From Clostridium tagluense (GTDB lineage: Bacteria; Bacillota; Clostridia; Clostridiales; Clostridiaceae): a stretch of 64,000 nucleotides of DNA. The stretch's first letter is position 1, and every line of letters starts with the position of its first letter. A program made the translations under genes and the position numbers. The notes beneath the pieces were generated by a model. That model saw only the letters and a list, made by a program, of their open reading frames with translations. It ran no database searches and was not told the origin of the DNA. Below are positions 25,252 to 34,166 of this stretch, piece after piece. The DNA is taken from positions 96,912-160,911 of the forward strand of contig NZ_BHYK01000003.1 in the NCBI RefSeq assembly GCF_003865095.1, in the 5' to 3' direction.

Positions 25252-27237
25252 CTACAACAGTAATTTATCAACAGCTAGTTCTCTGTTTTCATCTATAAAT
25301 GCATGAATTTCTTTACTAGGAGCATCTAAAATATATTCTCTAGCACCTATAATAAACCTAGTATTTGGATAAGCAACTTCTGCCCATATATGGCCATTGT
25401 TTTCTACAATAAGCTTTGTAGCTACTCCTCCAGGTCCCCCAACTATTTTGCATTTAATTTCTTTTCCAGCTTTTATGACTCCACCGCGAGCTACACTTTT
25501 ATCATTTTGAAATATTACACTATCACTTGCTTCTATTTGTGATACATATTGTCCTTTGCCACTAAAGGTAATATTACCCGAACTCTTAACTATTGAGTCT
25601 TGGCAATAATCTAGCACTACATCCACAGGAAGAGTTAAATCCATTGAGAGTAGAGAAGTTTTATTATTAATAATTGTCACTATATCATTTAGTTCTGTAT
25701 AATTTTTTATATTAAGGGGACCCAAATCAATCATCTTATTTTTAATGATAAATAGTAATTTATCTTCAATATTTCCCAGCTTCAAAATTCTTTTAGCTAC
25801 TTTAATAGAAATTTTAGAAAGTTGTTTGAATTTAGTTTCCATTAAAATTTTAACTAATTCACCATCACTAGTCTTTCTTTCTAAAAGGTTCATTTCTTTC
25901 AATTGCTTTATTGAAGCTATTAACTTTGTAATATCGTTTTCCATGCTATTTAAATCACTTAAATATTCTAAAATTAATACATCTTCTTTTCCAGCTGAAA
26001 CGCTTGAGTGAATTACATTTCCATTTATCACAACATCCCCATTCGCAATAATTTCAGCTTCTGATACATTGTTTTTAATTAAAACATAATTACCAGCTTC
26101 TACTTTCATACCTTCCCGTACACTGCCATTTACAATTATATCCCCTACAAATTTAATATTTCCAGTTTTTAATTCCACATCTCCATTTATTTCATGAGTT
26201 TTATAAACGAAAAAAGTATTCCCCTTGGCTGATGGTCTACCTTTAGTTGTAGCTACAACAGTAAATTCATCTTTAAGTGCGCAACCATCTCCTACCCCTA
26301 GAATTATTTTTTTTGAACTTTTAACTTTTATAATTTTACCTGCAATATCTATTCCATCTTCTCCATTTTTTCCTGGATGATGAATTGCTAGAACTTGTCC
26401 TATTTCTACTCCACTTACAGTACCTATAGCCTTATAATCTATAGACCCAAGATTGTCATTTTGCTGATTATCTTTTACATCTGAATCATCGTATTTAATC
26501 TCCACCATATCATCTATCTTCTCTATGGGTTTCTTTCCAGATGCTATAAGTAGTTCGGAAATTTCATCATCCTTTGTACATTTTATAAGGTTCATCTTCA
26601 AAACCCCATATTTTATGTTATTATTTGATAACTCATTTTTAATTTCTGATTCTGTGAATTTGGGTGGCATAATTTTTTCCTTTATTTCCATTGCTATTGT
26701 TACTGTGTTTGAAATTGCAGCATCTTTTAGTTTATAAATGGTAGTGGGTTTGTATATAATACTAATATACGCTTCCATCTGATCTTCACTTATTCTTAAG
26801 TCCATCTTCCTTTTGGCCTCATCTTCTTTAAAGATAAATTCTATCTTGCTTTCCGAAGTTACAATAGAAGACTTATTAATCTTTTCTCCATTTATAATTA
26901 CTGTAATATTATTTCCAAAACAAATTACTGCTGGTTTCCCGCCCTGGCAAGGGTCTTTTACAATAATTCTACCATCTTGAATCTCTATGGTTCCGTTTAT
27001 TTCTAGTTGCTGGGCATCTTCTTTTCCAAAGAAATCTTCGTCTTTAATGTTTTCATCATTTAAAGATTCTATTGAATCAATAGAAATTATAGCATACTTC
27101 TTGAAAAAACCATTTTTTTCCTCTAGTATTGAATATTTTAACTTTTCTACTGGAACCCCCAAACTAGAACTTGCAAGACTTAAACATTCCTGAACATTCG
27201 CCCCTCGGAACTTTTCTCCGCATGTTTTAGTTGCCAA
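25252..27237 (-). CDS. FapA/DUF342 family polymer-like protein
   Basis: 661-aa protein starting at TTG (MATKTCGEKFRGANVQECLS) after AGGTGG. The N-terminal Jag-like/KH-like segment (residues 1-50) is followed by the DUF342 (FapA) core with long right-handed beta-helix repeats (DVELKTGNIKFVGDIIVNGS, YVLIKNNVSEAEIIANGDVV, GGVIKAGKEI) interrupted by a coiled coil at about 430-500. FapA-type proteins of this kind are often found in motility operons of Firmicutes; the function is unproven. First gene of the che operon here. Confidence 0.85.
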   Translation of the reverse strand: MATKTCGEKFRGANVQECLSLASSSLGVPVEKLKYSILEEKNGFFKKYAIISIDSIESLNDENIKDEDFFGKEDAQQLEINGTIEIQDGRIIVKDPCQGGKPAVICFGNNITVIINGEKINKSSIVTSESKIEFIFKEDEAKRKMDLRISEDQMEAYISIIYKPTTIYKLKDAAISNTVTIAMEIKEKIMPPKFTESEIKNELSNNNIKYGVLKMNLIKCTKDDEISELLIASGKKPIEKIDDMVEIKYDDSDVKDNQQNDNLGSIDYKAIGTVSGVEIGQVLAIHHPGKNGEDGIDIAGKIIKVKSSKKIILGVGDGCALKDEFTVVATTKGRPSAKGNTFFVYKTHEINGDVELKTGNIKFVGDIIVNGSVREGMKVEAGNYVLIKNNVSEAEIIANGDVVINGNVIHSSVSAGKEDVLILEYLSDLNSMENDITKLIASIKQLKEMNLLERKTSDGELVKILMETKFKQLSKISIKVAKRILKLGNIEDKLLFIIKNKMIDLGPLNIKNYTELNDIVTIINNKTSLLSMDLTLPVDVVLDYCQDSIVKSSGNITFSGKGQYVSQIEASDSVIFQNDKSVARGGVIKAGKEIKCKIVGGPGGVATKLIVENNGHIWAEVAYPNTRFIIGAREYILDAPSKEIHAFIDENRELAVDKLLL

Positions 27238-27262
27238 TTATACCACCTCTTTCTATAGAGAA

Positions 27263-27268
27263 ATTATA
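27263..27268 (-). promoter_or_regulatory. Extended -10 sigma-A promoter of che operon
   Basis: Minus strand TATGGTATAAT: a perfect TATAAT with an upstream TG, 26 bp before the TTG start of the FapA-like gene. No good -35. Confidence 0.55.
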
Positions 27269-27308
27269 CCATAATTCTTCTATTCTTTTACTTAACATTT
27301 CAATTGTT

Positions 27309-28193
27309 TTATTTATTTATCGACCTATTACAAAGAAACTTTACAATTTTCTGTTTATCTTCATTTAATTCATCTTGAAATCCTAGCATTATTGAATTTA
27401 TTAATGGATTTTTTGAAGAATTGAAGAAAAATTCATCCACGCTTTTGATTGGTAGTACATTTGGTGAAGTGCCAGAAATAAAAAGTCCCGTTAAGGATTC
27501 AATGTCCATTTCATGGACATTTCTTTCTTCAACTACTATATTTAGCTTTTCACAAGCTTTTATAATAAATTGTCTTGTTATACCAGGTAGCACATTCTCT
27601 ATCTTGGAGGTTAAAACAGTAGATCCTATAACCATAAAAATATTTGATCTACTGCCCTCAGTAATAAAACCAGCATCATCCACTAAAATCGCTTCATATG
27701 CGGTGTTACTTACAATTTTCGCATTTACCTTTTCTCTGAAGTCACTATCGATAACCTTAGCATTAGGTGTCCTACGTTCCCCATGATAAGTAATAGTTTT
27801 TACGCCTTCCTCGTATTGCTCTTTTGAAGGGTATGCATGAGGTATAAAATATGCTAAAAATTTTTCATTTAAGTTTTTGACATTTTCACTACAATCCACA
27901 TTAGGCTGATAATTAATAACTAATTTTAGATTCCCGTCGCAAATATTGTTTTTACCTATTAGTTCAAAAATTCCATTTATTATTTTTTCCTTTGTAATAC
28001 ACAACTTATATTCCATGATTTTAGCAGAGTTTTCTAAACGACTTAAGTGCGACATAAGAAAAACAGGCATTCCATCACTTATTCTTATAACTTCATATAG
28101 TGATTTCCCTATATTCATGTTATAATTTTCAAATTCTCCCCTTGTCTTAAATTCGTCCCCAAATAAAAAGTATTCATTTATGCACTTGTCCAT
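27309..28193 (-). CDS. Class IV PLP-dependent aminotransferase / aminodeoxychorismate lyase-like
   Basis: 294 aa from the ATG giving MDKCINEYFLFGDEFK, 7 bases after AAGGAGG. Fold-type IV features: substrate-side YEVIRI near residue 30, VDDAGFITEGSRSNIFMV, and LPGITRQFIIKACEK. The PLP lysine is likely the Lys in TPNAKVIDSDFREKVNAK. Candidates are PabC (folate) or a branched-chain/D-amino acid transaminase; PabA/PabB genes are not adjacent. Substrate undecided. Confidence 0.82.
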   Translation of the reverse strand: MDKCINEYFLFGDEFKTRGEFENYNMNIGKSLYEVIRISDGMPVFLMSHLSRLENSAKIMEYKLCITKEKIINGIFELIGKNNICDGNLKLVINYQPNVDCSENVKNLNEKFLAYFIPHAYPSKEQYEEGVKTITYHGERRTPNAKVIDSDFREKVNAKIVSNTAYEAILVDDAGFITEGSRSNIFMVIGSTVLTSKIENVLPGITRQFIIKACEKLNIVVEERNVHEMDIESLTGLFISGTSPNVLPIKSVDEFFFNSSKNPLINSIMLGFQDELNEDKQKIVKFLCNRSINK

Positions 28194-28290
28194 ATATATC
28201 CTCCTTTTAATTTTCTGTATAAACAAAAATTTCAAATTTATTTATACAGATTTAATTTAAATGCTGATTTTTACTTATATGTGCTTTATC

Positions 28291-28935
28291 CTATTTCCAT
28301 TTTAAAATTTCGATTTTATCATGTGTTTTTCTGAAATTTATTAAATAAGGATGCCCCACCAAATTTAAAAGTGGCAAATCTGATAGAGAATCAGAAAACA
28401 TATAGGAGTTTTCAAAGTCAACCACCATGTTTTCTTTTTTCAAAAATTCTTTAAGTCTCTTTACTTTTTCTTCTCCTTTACAATTTTCTCCCAAGATTTT
28501 ATTTCTATGCAAGCCATTTTCCAGAGTAAACCTTGTTCCTATTACTTTATCTACTTCTTCTATGTTATAAAGTTCATTTAAATAGAATTCAGCTGAAGCA
28601 GAAATTAAATAAATTTTATAGCCCTCTGCTTTCATTTTTTTTATCATCACAATAGCATCACTATATAATATTTTGCTTAACCGTTTTTCATAAAATTCCT
28701 TGACGATTCTTTTCATTTCATTTTCTTCTATACCATCAATGAATCGTATAAAGGTTTTCTTTACTTTTGAAGCATCATGAATCTTCAACATATAAAAAAT
28801 AGATGAATATATACTTTTGGGTAGATATTTTAATAATCTAGGATTCTTTCTCATCATAAAAAAATAGAATTCCACTAATGTCTCACGTTTTGTTAATGTG
28901 TAATCCACATCAAAAATAGCTAATTTTTCTTTCAT
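28291..28935 (-). CDS. HAD-superfamily phosphatase, SerB-like (IB)
   Basis: 214-aa HAD hydrolase. Motif I FDVDYTLT (nucleophile and acid Asp), motif II Ser in YLISASAEF, motif III/IV Lys in NCKGEEKVKRL and SDSLSDLPLL. Size and the helical cap (about 20-85) fit HAD subfamily IB. Substrate unknown. A palindrome (AATGTTAATAAT / ATTATTAACATT, 28996-29025) lies upstream. Confidence 0.86.
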   Translation of the reverse strand: MKEKLAIFDVDYTLTKRETLVEFYFFMMRKNPRLLKYLPKSIYSSIFYMLKIHDASKVKKTFIRFIDGIEENEMKRIVKEFYEKRLSKILYSDAIVMIKKMKAEGYKIYLISASAEFYLNELYNIEEVDKVIGTRFTLENGLHRNKILGENCKGEEKVKRLKEFLKKENMVVDFENSYMFSDSLSDLPLLNLVGHPYLINFRKTHDKIEILKWK

Positions 28936-29073
28936 AAACGATACCCCCTTTTATTATAATTTTTATCTTTAGGCTACTCTTATTGTACGCTTATAATGTT
29001 AATAATAATAATATTATTAACATTGAATCTCTATTCATTCCTTTTTTCAATCCTCCACTGGGTTGTTAAATCA

Positions 29074-29154
29074 CCCCACTGAAGTTTTTTATTTATTATA
29101 GTATAGGGCACCCACTTATAAAAGTAGGTGCCCTTTCTTCTGAAATGTCGTTAA
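29074..29154 (-). repeat. 110-bp element, truncated copy D
   Basis: Minus strand: left end TTTAACGACATTTCAGAAG, then the internal hairpin GGGCACCUACUU-UUA-UAAGUGGGUGCCC (with G-U) and AAAAACTTCAGTGGGG, after which similarity ends. The right terminal repeat is missing. Between the HAD gene and the DUF1292 terminator. Confidence 0.75.
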
Positions 29155-29186
29155 AAAGAGCCGATGCATTTGCAACGACTCTTTTT
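29153..29186 (-). terminator. Terminator of DUF1292 gene
   Basis: Minus strand AAAAAGAG, inner CG pairs, CTCTTTTT: an 8-bp perfect outer stem with U run, 7 bp after the stop. Confidence 0.75.
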
Positions 29187-29192
29187 ACTTAA

Positions 29193-29576
29193 CTATTTCT
29201 CTTCTTTAATCATTTCTTCATAATATGCAGTTATTTCTGCGAATTCTTCATCTTCTGGGATAATTAATTCGCCTGTTTCTTCATCTCCAATTACTTTGAA
29301 AAGATATATTGAATCATCTTCAGGATTTTGAACTAATGCATATTCATTATCTTTATAAGTAAATCCATCTACTATTTCACATGGAACTACATTACCATTT
29401 TCATCTTCTAAATCTACAGTTAGTGCTTCTCCTTCTCCACAGCCGCAACCGCAACCATCGTGTTCATCGTGATCATGACCACCACATCCACAACCTTCAT
29501 TTTCTTGGTTGTTTGAACCACATCCGCAGCCATCATTTTCCTCGCCGCCGCAACAAGTCTTTTTATCTTCATTCAT
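29193..29576 (-). CDS. DUF1292 protein with Cys/His-rich N-terminus
   Basis: 127-aa acidic protein. Residues 1-48 hold at least 13 Cys in CGCG/CGGC-type clusters plus a HDHDEHD stretch, suggesting metal binding. Residues about 50-125 match DUF1292 (LTVDLEDENGNVVPCEIVDG, YLFKVIGDEETGELIIPEDE), a common small Firmicute protein of unknown function. Many DUF1292 proteins lack the Cys-rich extension. Flanked by inverted copies of the 110-bp element. Confidence 0.85.
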   Translation of the reverse strand: MNEDKKTCCGGEENDGCGCGSNNQENEGCGCGGHDHDEHDGCGCGCGEGEALTVDLEDENGNVVPCEIVDGFTYKDNEYALVQNPEDDSIYLFKVIGDEETGELIIPEDEEFAEITAYYEEMIKEEK

Positions 29577-29691
29577 AATGTGTTACCTCCTACATTCAGT
29601 ATATTTTCTATTTTACCCTTAATTACGAAATAATAAAAGGTTTTTTTTAAATTTTATTGTTAAGTTATTGTTAAATGTCTTTATTATGTGA

Positions 29692-29801
29692 TTTAACGAC
29701 ATTTCAGAAGGAAAGTCACCCACTTATATAAGTGGGTGTACCCTACTATAACAAATAAAAAACTTCGTGGGGAGTCTGAATCTCCTTCTGAAGTCGTTAA
29801 T
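29692..29801 (+). repeat. 110-bp element, full copy B
   Basis: TTTAACGACATTTCAGAAGG at the left and CTCCTTCTGAAGTCGTTAAT at the right are terminal inverted repeats. Inside is the hairpin CACCCACTTATATAAGTGGGTG and a GGAG-TCTGAAT-CTCC stem. A tail CATC-GCA-GATG hairpin follows (to about 29828). The stretch 29577-29895 otherwise holds only AT-rich DNA and the PFOR terminator. Confidence 0.85.
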
Positions 29802-29831
29802 ATTTCAGCATCGCAGATGATGATTTAATCA

Positions 29832-29865
29832 CAAAAGAAGATGAAATTTAATTCATCTTCTTTTG
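29832..29865 (-). terminator. Terminator of PFOR gene
   Basis: Perfect 13-bp inverted repeat CAAAAGAAGATGA / TCATCTTCTTTTG, 8-base loop, 30 bp after the stop; the U tract is short. Confidence 0.65.
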
Positions 29866-29895
29866 AATTTGTAATTTTAACTAAAACTTTAAATA

Positions 29896-32800
29896 CTATT
29901 TTTGGTCAGCAAGTCTTTTGTAACTGTCCAATCTTTCCATAGCATCTTTTTCTGTTTTAACAAATAATGCTTCTGCTGTTTCTGGGTATATTTTTGCAAG
30001 TGAAGAATATCTTACTTCGCCCATTAAATATTCTCTAAATGAAGTAGTTGGTTCTTTAGAGTCTAATATAAATGGATTCTTTCCTGCTTCTTTAAGTTCT
30101 GGATTAAATCTATACATAGCCCAGTATCCAGATTCAACAGCTCTCTTAGTTTCAAATTGAGTACATCCCATACCTGCTCTGATACCATGATTGATACATG
30201 GAGCATAAGCAATTATAAGTGATGGTCCTTTATAAGCTTCTGCTTCTTTAATAGCTTTTAGTGTTTGATTTTTATCAGCACCCATTGCTATTTGAGCAAC
30301 ATAAACATATCCGTAACTCATTGCCATCATACCTAAATCTTTTTTCTTAGTTTTCTTACCAGTTGCTGCAAATTTTGCAATAGCTGCAGTTGGTGTAGAT
30401 TTTGAAGATTGTCCTCCAGTATTTGAATATACTTCTGTATCCATTACAAGAATATTTACATCTTCTCCAGATGCAAGTACATGATCAACTCCACCAAATC
30501 CTATATCATAAGCCCAACCGTCTCCACCAAATATCCATTGAGACTTTTTAACTAAATGATCTTTTTTACTAAATATTTCTTTTAATGCTTCATTATTGTC
30601 TTTTTCAGCTCTTAACAATGGTAACATTTTAGCTGTTGCAGCTTTTGAACCTTCTGCATCTTGTTTGTTTTCAATCCATTCATTAATAGCTACTTTTAAT
30701 GCATCACTTGTGTTTAAAGTTAAAGCTTTCACTGCTGACAATTCAACTCTATCTCTTAATTGAGTAGTTCCAAGGAACATTCCAAGTCCAAATTCAGCAT
30801 TATCTTCAAATAATGAGTTAGCCCAAGCTGGTCCCTGACCACATTCATTAACTGTATATGGTGATGCTGGTGAACTTCCTCCCCAAATTGAAGAACATCC
30901 TGTAGCATTAGCTATGAGCATTCTATCTCCAAATAATTGAGTAATAAGTCTAGCATATGGAGTTTCTCCACATCCAGCACAGGCTCCACTGAATTCCATT
31001 AATGGTTTTTCAAATTGACTTCCCTTAACAGTTGCAGTAGTCATTGGGTTTATTTTTTTAGATAATGATTGTTCGAATTTCCAATTTTTTATTAATGGTT
31101 CTTGTGTTTCGTATGGTTTCATTATTAATGCTTTTTCTTTTGCTGGACATACTTCTGCACAGTTACCACAGCCAGTACAATCTTCTAAACTTATACCAAT
31201 AGTAAAGTTTAAACCTTCAAAATTCTTTCCACCAGCAGCTTTTTTACTTACATAACTTTCTGGAGCGTTCTTAAGCTCTGCGTCAGTAGCTAAGAATGGT
31301 CTTATTACAGCATGAGGACATACATACGCACATTGATTACATTGTATACATTTATCTACTTGCCATTCTGGTACATTAACAGCAATACCTCTCTTTTCAA
31401 AAGCAGCTGTTCCTGGTTGTAATGTTCCATCTTCTATTCCAATAAATGCTGAAACAGGTAGTGAATCTCCTTCTTGTCTGTTCATTACATCAGCAATATT
31501 TTTAATGAAATCTGGTCTAGCTTCTTTTGCAGTTTCATTATTGTCCACAGCTTGTTTCCAGCTTTCTGGTACATTAATTTTAACAACTGATTCGATTCCT
31601 TTATCTATTGCAGCATTATTCATGCTAATAACCTTTTCACCTTTTTTACCGTAAGATGAAATAACCGCTTCTTTAAGATACTTAACTGCATCTTCTACAG
31701 GAATAATGTCTGCAAGTTTAAAGAAAGCAGATTGCATTATCATGTTTGTTCTTCCACCAAGACCTATTGATTGAGCTATTCCAACTGCATCAATAATGTT
31801 AAAGTTAATATTGTGAGTCGCAATATATTTCTTCATTGATGCTGGTAAATGTACTTCTAATTCTTCTGGAGTCCATATACAGTTTAATAGGAATGTTCCA
31901 TTATCTTTTATTCCTTTTAAAACATCATACTTATATACATATGATTGATTACCACAGGCAACATAATTTGCAGCATTTATTAAATATGTTGATTTTATAG
32001 CTTTCTTACCAAATCTTAAGTGAGAAACTGTAATTCCACCTGATTTTTTAGAATCATATGCAAAGTATGCTTGAGCATACATGTTTGTATGGTTTCCTAT
32101 GATTTTTATAGCACTCTTGTTAGCTCCAACAGTACCATCTGATCCAAGTCCCCAGAATTTACACTCTTTAGTTCCTTCAGGAGTTGTTGTTATCTCAGGT
32201 CCTGTTACAAGTGATGTATTAGTAACATCATCTACTATTCCAATAGTAAATCCATTTTTAGGAGATTCTGCTTTTAAGTTTTCAAATACTGCAACCATTT
32301 GAGCTGGAGTAGTATCTTTTGAACCAAGTCCGTATCTTCCACCAACTATAACTGGTCTGTTTTCTTTTTCATAGTAAGCATTTCTTACATCTTGGAATAA
32401 TGGTTCTCCAACTGATCCTGGTTCTTTTGTTCTATCTAATACAGATATTTTTTTAACTGTAGAAGGTATGTATTTAAAGAAATGATCCAATGAGAACGGT
32501 CTGAAAAGATGTACTTTAAGTACTCCAACCTTTTCTCCTTTTGCATTTAAATAATCTATAGTTTCTTCAATAGTATCACAAACTGATCCCATTGCTATTA
32601 TTATTCTATCTGCATCAGGTGCACCATAATAATTAAACAAATGGTAGTCAGTTCCGATTAATGAATTTATTTTCCCCATATATGTTTCAACTTTTGCTGG
32701 AAGAGCATCATAGTATGAGTTTGAAGCTTCTCTTCCTTGGAAATAGATGTCTGGATTTTGTGCTGTTCCACGAGTTACAGGATGCTCTGGATTAAGTGCA

Positions 32801-33414
32801 TGATTTCTAAATGCTTCTAGTGATTCTGTGTTTATAAGAGAAGCTAGAGTTTCATAATCCCAAGTTTCAATCTTTTGTATTTCGTGAGAAGTTCTAAATC
32901 CGTCAAAGAAGTTTACGAAAGGAATTTTTCCTTCAATAGCTGTTAAATGAGCAACTGGTGAAAGGTCCATTACTTCTTGTACACTGCCTGATGCAAGTAG
33001 TGCAAATCCAGTTTGTCTTGCAGCCATTACATCTTGATGATCTCCAAAAATATTAAGTGCATGAGTAGTTAATGCTCTAGCAGCTACATGAAATACTCCT
33101 GGAAGTAGTTCTCCTGCTATTTTGTACATGTTTGGAATCATTAATAATAATCCTTGAGAAGATGTAAAAGTTGTAGTTAAAGCTCCTGTTTGAAGTGATC
33201 CATGAACCGCTCCTGCAGCTCCAGCTTCTGATTGCATCTCCATAATTTTAACTTTTTGTCCAAATACATTTTTTGTTTCTTTAGCTGCCAATTCGTCACA
33301 ATATTCTGCCATCGTTGAAGATGGTGTTATAGGATAAATCGCCGCCACGTCAGTATATGCATAAGCAACGTGTGCTGCTGCTGTATTACCATCCATTGTT
33401 TTCATTTTTCTCAT
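29896..33414 (-). CDS. nifJ: Pyruvate:ferredoxin (flavodoxin) oxidoreductase
   Basis: 1172-aa single-chain PFOR, converting pyruvate and CoA to acetyl-CoA, CO2 and reduced ferredoxin. Start at ATG (MRKMKTMDGNTAAAHVAYAY) after AGAAGG. Domain I with YPITPSSTMAE; CoA/transketolase-like domains; a two-cluster ferredoxin domain (CIQCNQCAYVCP and CTGCGNCAEVCP, about 680-750); TPP domain with proximal-cluster CAGCGETPYARL and NATGCSSIWGGSSP, GDGWAYDIGFGG. Length standard. A flavodoxin gene lies directly upstream. A small palindrome (ACAAAGCTT / AAGCTTTGT, 33456-33477) is in the leader. Confidence 0.97.
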   Translation of the reverse strand: MRKMKTMDGNTAAAHVAYAYTDVAAIYPITPSSTMAEYCDELAAKETKNVFGQKVKIMEMQSEAGAAGAVHGSLQTGALTTTFTSSQGLLLMIPNMYKIAGELLPGVFHVAARALTTHALNIFGDHQDVMAARQTGFALLASGSVQEVMDLSPVAHLTAIEGKIPFVNFFDGFRTSHEIQKIETWDYETLASLINTESLEAFRNHALNPEHPVTRGTAQNPDIYFQGREASNSYYDALPAKVETYMGKINSLIGTDYHLFNYYGAPDADRIIIAMGSVCDTIEETIDYLNAKGEKVGVLKVHLFRPFSLDHFFKYIPSTVKKISVLDRTKEPGSVGEPLFQDVRNAYYEKENRPVIVGGRYGLGSKDTTPAQMVAVFENLKAESPKNGFTIGIVDDVTNTSLVTGPEITTTPEGTKECKFWGLGSDGTVGANKSAIKIIGNHTNMYAQAYFAYDSKKSGGITVSHLRFGKKAIKSTYLINAANYVACGNQSYVYKYDVLKGIKDNGTFLLNCIWTPEELEVHLPASMKKYIATHNINFNIIDAVGIAQSIGLGGRTNMIMQSAFFKLADIIPVEDAVKYLKEAVISSYGKKGEKVISMNNAAIDKGIESVVKINVPESWKQAVDNNETAKEARPDFIKNIADVMNRQEGDSLPVSAFIGIEDGTLQPGTAAFEKRGIAVNVPEWQVDKCIQCNQCAYVCPHAVIRPFLATDAELKNAPESYVSKKAAGGKNFEGLNFTIGISLEDCTGCGNCAEVCPAKEKALIMKPYETQEPLIKNWKFEQSLSKKINPMTTATVKGSQFEKPLMEFSGACAGCGETPYARLITQLFGDRMLIANATGCSSIWGGSSPASPYTVNECGQGPAWANSLFEDNAEFGLGMFLGTTQLRDRVELSAVKALTLNTSDALKVAINEWIENKQDAEGSKAATAKMLPLLRAEKDNNEALKEIFSKKDHLVKKSQWIFGGDGWAYDIGFGGVDHVLASGEDVNILVMDTEVYSNTGGQSSKSTPTAAIAKFAATGKKTKKKDLGMMAMSYGYVYVAQIAMGADKNQTLKAIKEAEAYKGPSLIIAYAPCINHGIRAGMGCTQFETKRAVESGYWAMYRFNPELKEAGKNPFILDSKEPTTSFREYLMGEVRYSSLAKIYPETAEALFVKTEKDAMERLDSYKRLADQK

Positions 33415-33521
33415 TAATAAACCTTCTTTCATTAATAATATTATAAAAAAGTGTTACAAAGCTTAATAAAGCTTTGTTTCTTGTTTAGTTTTACCACTTG
33501 AAATGCCTTTATTCAAATTAC

Positions 33522-33562
33522 AAAATATGCAATTTATAGATAATCTACAGATTGCATATTTT
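33522..33562 (-). terminator. Terminator after flavodoxin
   Basis: Perfect 12-bp inverted repeat AAAATATGCAAT / ATTGCATATTTT, 22 bp beyond the flavodoxin stop, U-rich. Confidence 0.7.
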
Positions 33563-33583
33563 ACAGATTTCTATTGGTAAATG

Positions 33584-34009
33584 TTATTTAACTAAATTCT
33601 TTCCCATCTCTTCTGCTTCAACTAATTGTTGCTTAGAAGGTGCTTCATTAACGGTTAAATTTTGTATAACATTAAACTCATAATCCTTCATTTGACTTAC
33701 CCATTTGTTCATAAATTCGCCATCATCCCATCCATAAGATCCAAATAATCCAGTAACTTTGTTACTTATTGGAATCAATTTGAACTTATCAATGAAAGGT
33801 TGCATTTCCTTTTGTTCTATTCTATTGTTATCCATTGACGGACTTCCGAAAGCAACTGCATCTGCGCCAGTTACATCTTCAACAGTAGCTTCACTAACTA
33901 GTTTAACTAGTACTGTAGCTCCTGCTTCTTTTGCACCTTTAGCTATGTGATTAGCTAGAACTTCAACATTTCCATTGTTACTCCAATAAATTATAGTTAA
34001 TTTTTTCAT
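33584..34009 (-). CDS. Flavodoxin
   Basis: 141-aa short-chain flavodoxin. ATG start (MKKLTIIYWSNNGNVEVLA) after GGGGTG; the P-loop SNNGNVE binds the FMN phosphate, and FGSPSMDNNRIE and FGSYGWDDGEFM are the isoalloxazine-contacting loops. Possibly an alternative electron carrier for the adjacent PFOR under iron limitation; no Fur box was identified with confidence. Confidence 0.92.
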   Translation of the reverse strand: MKKLTIIYWSNNGNVEVLANHIAKGAKEAGATVLVKLVSEATVEDVTGADAVAFGSPSMDNNRIEQKEMQPFIDKFKLIPISNKVTGLFGSYGWDDGEFMNKWVSQMKDYEFNVIQNLTVNEAPSKQQLVEAEEMGKNLVK

Positions 34010-34166
34010 TACTATCACCCCATACTTTCATATTAATAGATAGTTTTTCTTACACCTTAATTATACATCAAAATGAAAAACATTCAAGTTCTTTGTTATG
34101 AATATTGTATAAATATTGCATTATACCTTAATAATCCTTAATAAAGTATAAAATAACTAACTTTCT

